This document shows positions 1 through 5,894 of a DNA stretch of 11,379 nt, piece by piece; positions within the stretch are counted from its first letter, which is position 1, and the number at the start of each line of letters is the position of its first letter. The notes beneath the pieces are model-generated. The model was given only the letters and a program-made list of their open reading frames with translations, was not told the DNA's origin and ran no database searches. Source of the DNA: CAZOKO01 sp964580455 (GTDB lineage: Bacteria > Desulfobacterota > WTBG01); NCBI GenBank assembly GCA_964580455.1, contig CAZOKO010000089.1:1-11379 (forward strand), given 5' to 3'. Both the position numbers and the translations under genes were made by a program.

Positions 1-70
1 TACTCTTTTTGCTTAATCTGTTGCGTAAAATATGTTAAGTTGCGGAACTGCTGTTTCCTAAGCAATTTTG

Positions 71-99
71 TTGACATAACATAATCACTATCCTATACT
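71..99 (+). promoter_or_regulatory. Sigma-70 type promoter of fbp
   Basis: A perfect -35 box TTGACA (71-76) is followed by a 17-base spacer and a -10 box TATACT (94-99), which matches the consensus at five of six bases. Transcription would start near 106, giving a 5' leader of about 60 bases before the fbp start at 166. I see no obvious operator or riboswitch fold in the leader, so fbp looks well expressed. The first 70 bases of the window hold no gene I can support. Confidence 0.75.
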
Positions 100-152
100 G
101 ATTTCATATAATACGCTACATATCTTCATTTATTTAACAACACAAAATAATT

Positions 153-160
153 AAAGGAGA
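153..160 (+). promoter_or_regulatory. Ribosome binding site of fbp
   Basis: AAAGGAGA lies 5-6 bases before the first of two adjacent ATG codons (166 and 169). The spacing favours 166, but starting at the second ATG would remove only one residue. Confidence 0.75.
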
Positions 161-165
161 GTATT

Positions 166-1149
166 ATGATGCAGTTTGAACAGACATTCACAAATTTTTT
201 ACTTCACCACCAGGAAAAATATAACCGCACCTACCATTTTGTGATTCTAATGGATGCAGTTCTAAGTGCAGCCAAGCATATACAGCAATATTACCTTACA
301 GGAGCATTGAAAGGCAACCTGGGACTGACAGGTGAGGTGAATGTGCAGGGAGAGGAAGTCATGCGTATGGATCAGATTGCACATGAGATTGTCATCCATT
401 ATCTCAATACCTCCGAACGGGTTATCCATGCAGTAAGCGAGGAAGCAGAAGAAATTATCCCTATGGCTGAAGACAATGGGCGCTACTTTTTCTATTTCGA
501 TCCCCTTGATGGTTCTGCAAATGTATCACATGGTCTTCCTGTCGGTTTTCTCTTCGGCATTGCCAAACGAAACCTCGAGGGCACTGAAGATGGACATTTA
601 CGTGCAGGAAAAGATTACATCGCTGCCGGTATGTTTGTCATTCCCACCGGGATGTTTACCATAGCACTTCGGGAGGCAGGAACCTGGCGATTCCATATTG
701 ATGAAACTATGAACTTTGTAAAACCCATCCGTATGATCCTGCCAGAGAACACGAAAAGCTGGGAGCTTTCATTCAATGAAGCCAACCGATACACTTTTAA
801 AAAAGCTGTCCAAAACTGGATTTCAGAAAATGAAAACAAATATTCTTTCAGATATCTCGGTGCGCTGGCAGGAGATTTTCACCGTCTTCTCGCAAACGGC
901 GGTATGTTCATGTATCCCGCAATCATCAATCATCCCAACCCCAAGAAAAACAGACCTCTGGGCAAACTAAGACTGATGTACGAAGCTTCCGTCGTTTCCT
1001 TTATGTGCCGTGAAGCCGGGGGACATGCTGTGGATGAAACGGGTACCCCTATTCTCGATATAGAACCATCAAAACTTCATCAGCGAACAGCCCTCTACGT
1101 GGGTTCCAAACCGCTCGTTGAAGACATAACCAAGGTGCTACGTGGATAA
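166..1149 (+). CDS. fbp: Class I fructose-1,6-bisphosphatase
   Basis: This cytoplasmic enzyme hydrolyses fructose 1,6-bisphosphate to fructose 6-phosphate and phosphate, the committed step of gluconeogenesis. At 327 residues it is close to the usual bacterial length of about 330. Visible family landmarks are the GEEV/D-region near residues 62-70, SEEAEE (91-96, metal-binding acids), FDPLDGSAN (111-119, metal-binding Asp112 and Asp115), the RYLGALAGDFHR block (229-240), GGMFMYP (245-251), and KLRLMYEASVVSFM (267-280, with metal-binding Glu273). One departure is that the acid usually following the DGSSNI motif is replaced: the sequence reads NVSHG, with Ser121 in that place. The metal ligands look intact, so I expect activity. 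It has its own strong promoter and SD and appears monocistronic, with a hairpin just after the stop. The family call is secure; allosteric behaviour cannot be read. Confidence 0.95.
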   Translation: MMQFEQTFTNFLLHHQEKYNRTYHFVILMDAVLSAAKHIQQYYLTGALKGNLGLTGEVNVQGEEVMRMDQIAHEIVIHYLNTSERVIHAVSEEAEEIIPMAEDNGRYFFYFDPLDGSANVSHGLPVGFLFGIAKRNLEGTEDGHLRAGKDYIAAGMFVIPTGMFTIALREAGTWRFHIDETMNFVKPIRMILPENTKSWELSFNEANRYTFKKAVQNWISENENKYSFRYLGALAGDFHRLLANGGMFMYPAIINHPNPKKNRPLGKLRLMYEASVVSFMCREAGGHAVDETGTPILDIEPSKLHQRTALYVGSKPLVEDITKVLRG

Positions 1150-1159
1150 TACGACTGTA

Positions 1160-1192
1160 TCTGCTTAAAAACCCTGTTTAATTTTAAGCAGA
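1160..1192 (+). terminator. Stem-loop after fbp, possible 3' end
   Basis: Eleven bases (1160-1170, TCTGCTTAAAA) pair perfectly with 1182-1192 around an 11-base loop. It starts 10 bases after the fbp stop. No T-tract follows on either strand, so it is not a textbook intrinsic terminator. It may protect or define the mRNA 3' end. Confidence 0.45.
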
Positions 1193-1241
1193 CAATGCAA
1201 ATTGCAAAGGACAAAATTCAAAATAAACTGATCTGATATAG

Positions 1242-1261
1242 ATTCCTGCTTTTGCAGGAAT
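1242..1261. repeat. REP-like palindrome, 8-bp stem and TTTT loop
   Basis: ATTCCTGC (1242-1249), a TTTT loop and GCAGGAAT (1254-1261) form a perfect hairpin, followed by GACA. The form (ATTCC...GGAAT then GACA) resembles dispersed palindromic elements known from many bacterial genomes, such as the neisserial dRS3-like ATTCCC...GGGAAT class. Only one copy is in this window, so its dispersed nature is inferred. Confidence 0.5.
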
Positions 1262-1356
1262 GACAATGGTGTAAAATATTTTTAAGTCATTCACTACAGT
1301 TAAGTAAATATAAAACTGGTATTACCTCAAACAATCTGATATCAAACGGGGCAGGC

Positions 1357-1391
1357 AAAAAACTCTTTTCCACTGCAAAAAGAGTTTTTTT
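1357..1391 (+). terminator. Intrinsic terminator-like hairpin before the ABC-F gene
   Basis: Bases 1357-1369 pair without mismatch with 1378-1390 (13 bp, AAAAAACTCTTTT against AAAAGAGTTTTTT), leaving an 8-base loop. The run of T at 1385-1391 forms the 3' side. It lies 13 bases before the ATG at 1404, leaving no room for a normal SD. It could simply end fbp readthrough, or act as an attenuator for the ABC-F gene. AT-rich stems with A and T flanks like this often work in both directions. Confidence 0.65.
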
Positions 1392-1403
1392 CTTGATATA
1401 TAT

Positions 1404-3257
1404 ATGATCAGTGTAGAAAATCTCACAAAAGGATTCGGAAGTCAGCTACTATTTGAAAGAGTGAACTTCCAGATCAATTCCCGCGAACGGGTTGGACTTG
1501 CTGGACGAAACGGACACGGGAAGACGACGCTTTTCCGCCTCATAACAGGTGAAGAACACCCTGATTCAGGTACCATCACCATTCCCAGAAACTACCATAT
1601 TGGCTACGTTCATCAGCATCTTGAGTTTACCGAAAATACAGTGCTTAAGGAAGGAATAACGGGGCTTCCCAAGGGGGAACAACATCATCACTGGAAAGTT
1701 GAGAAAATCCTTGCAGGACTTGGATTTACAGAAGATGACATGCAACAGCATCCTGAAAAATTTTCAGGGGGGTATCAGGTACGTCTCAATCTCGTCAAGG
1801 TACTCGTCTCCGAACCTGACCTTTTGCTCCTGGATGAGCCTACCAACTATCTGGACATAACCTCTATACGCTGGATTGAGCGTTTTCTGCTCAACTGGCC
1901 TCATGAGCTGATGCTCATTACACATGACAGGAGTTTTATGGATAAACTCGTTACTCACACCATGGGAATTCACCGCATGAAGGTACGTAAGATAACAGGG
2001 AATACCGGGAAGTTTTATGCGCAGATTGCCCAGGATGAGGAAATATACGAGAAGACACGCATCAATGATGAAAGACGTCGCAAAGAGATTGATCAATTCA
2101 TAAACCGCTTCAGGGCCAAGGCGAGGCTTGCGAATCTGGTGCAGTCTCGAATCAAACTACTGGAGAAACTGGGGAAGAGGGAAAAGCTTGAAACACTCAA
2201 AACACTGGACTTCTCATTTCGCTCCAAACCTTTTCAAGGAAAGAATGTTTTGGATGTTAAAGACGTCTCGTTTTCATATGATCCGGAGAAGCCGCTTATT
2301 AAGGATTGTACTATTACCATCAAACCACACGACAGGGTCTGCGTGGTAGGGAAAAATGGCAAAGGCAAAACGACGCTTCTTAAACTTCTGGCAGGAGTAC
2401 TCACACCTCAAACCGGTAAAATTGCCTGCAACCCCGGTATAACAAAGGGGTTCTTCGAACAGACCAACATCAAAAGCCTGGTTGATACCAGAACAATAGA
2501 GGAGGAAATTAACCACTCACACCCAGACGTTGACAGGCAGACGGCATGGAACATCTGCGGTGCCATGATGTTTGAAGGCGATCATGCTCTTAAAAAGATC
2601 AGTGTACTTTCAGGTGGGGAAAAGAGCAGGGTGATGCTTGGTAAGCTCCTGGCAACACCTGTTAATCTGCTGCTTCTCGATGAAATAACAAACCATCTCG
2701 ATATGGAGTCGTGTGATGCACTACTTGCTGCCATTGACAGCTTCGAGGGCGCTGTAATTATGGTTACCCACAACGAGATGTTTCTCCATGCCCTGGCTGA
2801 GCGTCTTATTGTGTTTCAGCATGACCATGTGTACGTATCTGAGGGAAGTTACCAGCGTTTTTTAGAGAAAGATGGATGGGAAGATGAAGAACTTCTGTTC
2901 AAATCGGTTCGGAAAGATGTCGATGAAGAGGAACGAAGCAGGAAATTGAGCAAAAAAGAACTACGGCGCAGACGCTCCGAGATTATTACCGAACGTGCCA
3001 AGGCTTTAAAACCACTGGAGCAACGTATTGGGCAGGTAGAAAAAGATATTGAAACTCACGAAAATAATCTCAACAAATTCAATCAGGCAATGCAGAAGGC
3101 AACACAGGCACAGAGTGGCACAAAGATAGTGAACCTCTCACAGTCCATTCACAAATGCCAGTCAGCTATTGACAAGCTCTTTGACGAACTGGAGGAACTA
3201 ACCAGCACTTTCGAAGAACAAAAGGCCATCTTTGAAAAGAAGCTCGGGGAATGCTGA
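1404..3257 (+). CDS. ABC-F family ATPase (ribosome-associated translation factor)
   Basis: This soluble protein has two ATP-binding cassettes and no membrane segment. ABC-F proteins bind the ribosomal E site and relieve stalling; some give antibiotic resistance. Domain 1 has Walker A GRNGHGKTT (34-42), signature SGGYQ (121-125), Walker B with LLLLDEPTNYLD (140-151) and switch His174. The linker (about 210-265, rich in Arg and Lys, with RFRAKARLANLVQSRI) is the segment expected to reach the P-site tRNA. Domain 2 has GKNGKGKTT (316-324), LSGGEKSRV (402-410), LLLLDEITNHLD (422-433) and His456. Residues about 505-617 form a charged coiled-coil C-terminal extension, as in Uup- and YheS-like members. 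Ile428 replaces the Pro of the usual DEPTNHLD motif; catalytic Glu427 is kept. The N-terminus MISVENLTKGFG fits the family start, although no SD precedes it. The subfamily is not assigned. Confidence 0.93.
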   Translation: MISVENLTKGFGSQLLFERVNFQINSRERVGLAGRNGHGKTTLFRLITGEEHPDSGTITIPRNYHIGYVHQHLEFTENTVLKEGITGLPKGEQHHHWKVEKILAGLGFTEDDMQQHPEKFSGGYQVRLNLVKVLVSEPDLLLLDEPTNYLDITSIRWIERFLLNWPHELMLITHDRSFMDKLVTHTMGIHRMKVRKITGNTGKFYAQIAQDEEIYEKTRINDERRRKEIDQFINRFRAKARLANLVQSRIKLLEKLGKREKLETLKTLDFSFRSKPFQGKNVLDVKDVSFSYDPEKPLIKDCTITIKPHDRVCVVGKNGKGKTTLLKLLAGVLTPQTGKIACNPGITKGFFEQTNIKSLVDTRTIEEEINHSHPDVDRQTAWNICGAMMFEGDHALKKISVLSGGEKSRVMLGKLLATPVNLLLLDEITNHLDMESCDALLAAIDSFEGAVIMVTHNEMFLHALAERLIVFQHDHVYVSEGSYQRFLEKDGWEDEELLFKSVRKDVDEEERSRKLSKKELRRRRSEIITERAKALKPLEQRIGQVEKDIETHENNLNKFNQAMQKATQAQSGTKIVNLSQSIHKCQSAIDKLFDELEELTSTFEEQKAIFEKKLGEC

Positions 3258-3288
3258 AATGAGAATCCATTTAATTGATTAACGATAG

Positions 3289-5049
3289 TTATTGAGTTAG
3301 TTCACTCTCAAGTTTCATTATAACTGATTTAAGTTTAGAGTCTTTCTGCCTGAGTTCATTCTGTACTTTTTGTGCGTCTTCACGGATACTGAACCTTCCT
3401 ATCATGATACGATACCATATTTCCCCTTCTCCCAGGTCATCTGCTTGTATATAGGCATCATCAAACCCCAAAGATTCCAATCGCACTGCTTCATCGATTG
3501 CAACCTCTTTGATTTTGTAGGAGTTGGTGCCAATTGAATAAAAAACTTTTTGAGGAGTCTTCTCCTCAGCCGGTATCACTGTTTCTTTTTCTTTCTTTGC
3601 CGTGCTTTCCGGAGATACATTCACTGCAAAGGACTGATCATCTTTTTCAGGTTTAACAACTGAAACTGTTTTGACCACATCCGGTTTTCGCTGAGATATT
3701 TCCTCTTGTACCGGCTGTGAAACATCAGAAGTAAGTCCCATTTCAGTGAGCGGCTGTTCTTCATCCGTTGATGCTTTTTCCTCTATTGGAGGTGTTGTTT
3801 CGACAGAATCGGTTTCTCTCTGAACTATTTCCCCTTCCACTGGCTGTGAAACATCAGAAGCAGTCTCCATTTCGGTAACAGATTGTTCTTCATCCGCTTT
3901 TATCGTTTCATTTATTGGAGGCGTTGTCTTAATCGCATCTGGTTTTTGCTTAGATGTTTTTCTTTGCACCGGCTGTGAAACACCAACAGGTACAGGTTTC
4001 TTAATTGCAATAGATTTCTTTTCTTCTTTCTTAATCAATATTTTTCTCGACTTTGCTTTTCGTTTCACTATAACTGATTTGAGTTTAGAGTCTTTCTGCC
4101 TGAGTTCATTTTGCACTTTTTGTGCGTCTTTACGCGTGCTGAAATTTCCAATCTTCACACGATGCCATATCTGCCCTTTTTGCAGATCAGTTGTTTGCAC
4201 ATAGGTATCAAACCCCAATTGCTTAAGTCGGTTTGATTCGCTGACTGCTGTCTTTTTGGTTTTGTAAGAACCTGCATGAATTGAATAGATAGTACGTGAA
4301 GAAGTCTTCTTCTCAATTGGCTTAACAGGATCCTTCTTCTTTTTTACGCTGCTCTTCGGAGGCACCTTCACTTGAGATATCTGAACATCCTTTTTCAGTA
4401 TAACAGGAGGGGGTATTTCTTTGACAGAATCAGTCTTTTTTTGAGATATTTCTTTTTGTGCTGTCTGAGTACCATCAATAAGTCCAAGCTCTTTTTCTAC
4501 TAAGGCCTTTTCCTTTTCTTCCTTCATAACTGTATGCAGGATTTTGTCTACCGTTTTTTCAGTTTCTTTTTTCAATTGTGCAATAAGAGGATTAAGTTTC
4601 TGTTGTGACTTCAAAAGGAAGATACCGCCAATGTTTACTACTACAACAAGCACTCCAATCATTACAATTGCAGGGAGGCGTTTAGGTGAACGTTTCTGCT
4701 TTAGTTCTGATTTCTTTGAAGCTGTGGTGACAAGCTCTTCAATCGGACCAGGCTTTTTAAGCGGATTGGCCAAAATATCTTCTTTTGATCTTTTTTTAAA
4801 CACATGTCCAGTTTCTTGCGCAAGAAATGAAGGGACCTCATCATCGGTATTAAGGGCACTCTCAAGGTTAAAAAATGCTGGTTCCTTTGATTCTTCAGTT
4901 GTTTCTTCCAACTTCTCTGTTTCTGAATCACTTTTTGATTCATCTAATGAAATCTCCAGTTCAGAATATTCTACTAGAGGTCCACCACAGACAGGACATT
5001 CCTTCCGGCCTGCGCCTTTTATCTCAAATTCACAATTTGTACAATACAT
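3289..5049 (-). CDS. Zinc-ribbon, single-pass membrane protein with two SPOR domains
   Basis: SPOR domains bind glycan strands lacking stem peptides at division septa, so a role in cell division or envelope remodelling is inferred. In order (586 residues) there is a CxxC...CxxC zinc ribbon (Cys3, 6, 18, 21), then an acidic Ser/Glu-rich stretch (about 28-80). A basic segment leads to one membrane helix (about 125-146), followed by a Lys/Glu-rich region and SPOR 1 (about 252-329). A low-complexity linker with 43-residue repeats (357-442) separates this from SPOR 2 (about 501-579), which ends near the C-terminus. The expected topology is a cytoplasmic zinc ribbon with periplasmic SPOR domains. 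The two SPOR parts belong to duplicated modules offset by 249-250 residues. An SD (AAGGGGG) precedes the ATG. The gene converges on the ABC-F gene with a 31-base gap and no evident terminator. FtsN and DamX share the membrane-plus-SPOR plan but not the zinc ribbon. Confidence 0.85.
   Translation of the reverse strand: MYCTNCEFEIKGAGRKECPVCGGPLVEYSELEISLDESKSDSETEKLEETTEESKEPAFFNLESALNTDDEVPSFLAQETGHVFKKRSKEDILANPLKKPGPIEELVTTASKKSELKQKRSPKRLPAIVMIGVLVVVVNIGGIFLLKSQQKLNPLIAQLKKETEKTVDKILHTVMKEEKEKALVEKELGLIDGTQTAQKEISQKKTDSVKEIPPPVILKKDVQISQVKVPPKSSVKKKKDPVKPIEKKTSSRTIYSIHAGSYKTKKTAVSESNRLKQLGFDTYVQTTDLQKGQIWHRVKIGNFSTRKDAQKVQNELRQKDSKLKSVIVKRKAKSRKILIKKEEKKSIAIKKPVPVGVSQPVQRKTSKQKPDAIKTTPPINETIKADEEQSVTEMETASDVSQPVEGEIVQRETDSVETTPPIEEKASTDEEQPLTEMGLTSDVSQPVQEEISQRKPDVVKTVSVVKPEKDDQSFAVNVSPESTAKKEKETVIPAEEKTPQKVFYSIGTNSYKIKEVAIDEAVRLESLGFDDAYIQADDLGEGEIWYRIMIGRFSIREDAQKVQNELRQKDSKLKSVIMKLESELTQ
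3312..3380 (-). repeat. Near-identical DNA repeat, copy in SPOR 2
   Basis: This 69-bp stretch matches 4062-4130 at 65 positions (differences at 3318, 3331, 3361 and 3364), exactly 750 bp apart. It encodes the end of SPOR 2 (around residues 557-579). Flanking SPOR sequence is much more diverged, so the identity is patchy. Confidence 0.85.
3667..3981 (-). repeat. In-frame 129-bp tandem repeats in the inter-SPOR linker
   Basis: Two full units (3853-3981 and 3724-3852) and the start of a third (3667-3723) each begin with VSQPV (residues 357, 400 and 443). Full units also share TTPPI, a DEEQ acidic patch and TEM. The third copy is the head of the second SPOR module. Related sequence precedes SPOR 1 (about residues 194-216). 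The units are diverged and encode a probably disordered spacer. Confidence 0.75.
4062..4130 (-). repeat. Near-identical DNA repeat, copy in SPOR 1
   Basis: This is the partner of 3312-3380 and encodes the end of SPOR 1 (around residues 307-329). Both copies share the 20-residue stretch from DAQKVQ to KLKSVI. The in-frame 750-bp offset means recombination between the copies would delete or add exactly 250 codons. Confidence 0.85.
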
Positions 5050-5055
5050 AAGTAT

Positions 5056-5062
5056 CCCCCTT
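5056..5062 (-). promoter_or_regulatory. Ribosome binding site of the SPOR gene
   Basis: AAGGGGG on the minus strand lies six bases before the ATG at 5049. This confirms the start, which places the zinc-ribbon cysteines at the very N-terminus. Confidence 0.65.
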
Positions 5063-5173
5063 ATCTTATTACCTTTATCAAAACTTCTGACCTCCGTTCT
5101 TTAGCTAAACTACATGTACCATACAAAAATTTTCTTTATCCTGACTTCTTTCATATAAAACAAAAGTCTATGG

Positions 5174-5202
5174 ATTTTATTATCGGCTAAAGCTAATAAA
5201 AT
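5174..5202. repeat. Inverted repeat in the divergent spacer
   Basis: ATTTTATTA (5174-5182) is the exact reverse complement of TAATAAAAT (5194-5202), with 11 bases (TCGGCTAAAGC) between them. It could be a weak bidirectional terminator, an operator between the divergent genes, or chance in AT-rich DNA. Confidence 0.5.
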
Positions 5203-5370
5203 AATTATCAAAAACGGAATGCAAATTGAGATAGCAAAACTGTCTTATCACCTTTTAAATTTTTTCCTCTGCCTGCCTTCTACAAAAACATCAAATCCAC
5301 CTAAGAGTACCGGCAAACCCCAAAATTTAGACGCAAATTCTTTCTGTCTTGTCTTGCCTAAAATATTTAT

Positions 5371-5399
5371 TTGAATTAAACTTAAATATGGATTATTAT
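5371..5399 (+). promoter_or_regulatory. Candidate promoter for the 5470-8191 gene cluster
   Basis: TTGAAT (5371-5376), a 17-base spacer and TATTAT (5394-5399) resemble a sigma-70 promoter, with four of six and five of six matches to consensus. It would give a leader of about 65 bases before the start at 5470. The surrounding AT-rich sequence raises the chance of coincidence. Confidence 0.4.
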
Positions 5400-5469
5400 T
5401 CTTTCCCATGTAAACCACTAAACGGAAAAAATCCAAAATCATTTCAAAGCGAGGCAGACGGGACAAACG

Positions 5470-5814
5470 ATGAATGAAACTACTATTTTACAAAACTTAG
5501 AGGCAATCGCAGAAAAGCTGGATATTAAAGTAAATTATGAGAATCTCAGAAAGAGACACGTCTTCTCAAAAGGAGGTTTTTGCAGGCTGAAAGAAGATAA
5601 GATAGTCATCATCGACACTACACTTAACTTATCAGAAAAGATAGACGTCTTAGCAGATGCATTAAGCCAGCTTGATCTTGAAGATATTTATATGCCACCG
5701 GCGGTAAGGAAAATACTAGCCGGCAAAAGCAATAAGAACACTTCTGATGATAAAGGCCATAACGAAAAACCTGCATTAAAGCCACATAATTACACAGAAG
5801 ATCACGGATCTTAA
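5470..5814 (+). CDS. Small conserved-looking protein of unknown function
   Basis: This is a 114-residue soluble protein with no signal peptide or membrane segment. The ordered part (about 1-85) starts with a helical stretch and has a Gly-Gly-Phe-Cys-Arg-Leu turn (35-40). A short hydrophobic strand (KIVIID, 44-49) follows, then a helix with LSEKIDVLADALSQLDLEDIY (54-74) and PPAVRKIL (76-83). The tail (85-114) is polar and probably disordered. From memory, proteins of this pattern occur as hypothetical genes in several anaerobic Gram-negative lineages, but I cannot name a family or function. The start has only a weak SD-like GGGA. It lies 80 bases before the preferred start of the PflX-like gene, on the same strand, so co-transcription is likely. 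With one cysteine it is unlikely to hold its own Fe-S cluster. Confidence 0.7.
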   Translation: MNETTILQNLEAIAEKLDIKVNYENLRKRHVFSKGGFCRLKEDKIVIIDTTLNLSEKIDVLADALSQLDLEDIYMPPAVRKILAGKSNKNTSDDKGHNEKPALKPHNYTEDHGS

Positions 5815-5871
5815 CACCAGGCATAATTCAGTGCGCATCAGTGGTTAAATTTAATTTTTATGCAATAATCC

Positions 5872-5882
5872 GGGGAGAGGAG
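5872..5882 (+). promoter_or_regulatory. SD-like site that decides the PflX-like start
   Basis: The purine-rich GGGGAGAGGAG lies 12 bases before the in-frame GTG at 5895, while the upstream GTG at 5841 has no SD. The spacing is somewhat long. The N-terminus it gives (YTSKRYINLYDSGEL) is where members of this family normally begin. Confidence 0.45.
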
Positions 5883-5894
5883 TGTCAACCAGGA

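Larger units (their letters stand above)
5050..5469. other. Divergent AT-rich intergenic spacer
   Basis: This 420-base stretch separates the minus-strand SPOR gene from the plus-strand small gene. It holds the SD of the SPOR gene, an inverted repeat at 5174-5202 and a candidate plus-strand promoter at 5371-5399. I found no convincing minus-strand promoter. An open frame of 72 codons on the minus strand (5248-5466, TTG start, no SD) is not supported as a gene. Confidence 0.6.

Noticed and set aside
1195..1236. 13-codon open frame that could be an attenuator leader peptide for the ABC-F gene
   Set aside because: No SD precedes it and it overlaps the fbp 3' hairpin, with 120 bases between it and the terminator. 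There is no visible antiterminator pairing to support it.
3258..3288. Terminator between the convergent ABC-F and SPOR genes
   Set aside because: The 31-base gap is AT-rich but shows no stem of useful length and no T-run after a stem.
4544..5104. Long open frame (186 codons) on the plus strand
   Set aside because: It lies antisense to the SPOR gene, whose zinc ribbon, membrane helix, SD and SPOR domains are clear. The opposite frame is open because of Lys/Glu-rich codons and has no domain-like features.
5248..5466. 72-codon open frame on the minus strand in the divergent spacer
   Set aside because: It has a TTG start, no SD and no recognisable pattern, and it overlaps the candidate promoter of the plus-strand cluster. 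A decayed gene remnant cannot be ruled out.
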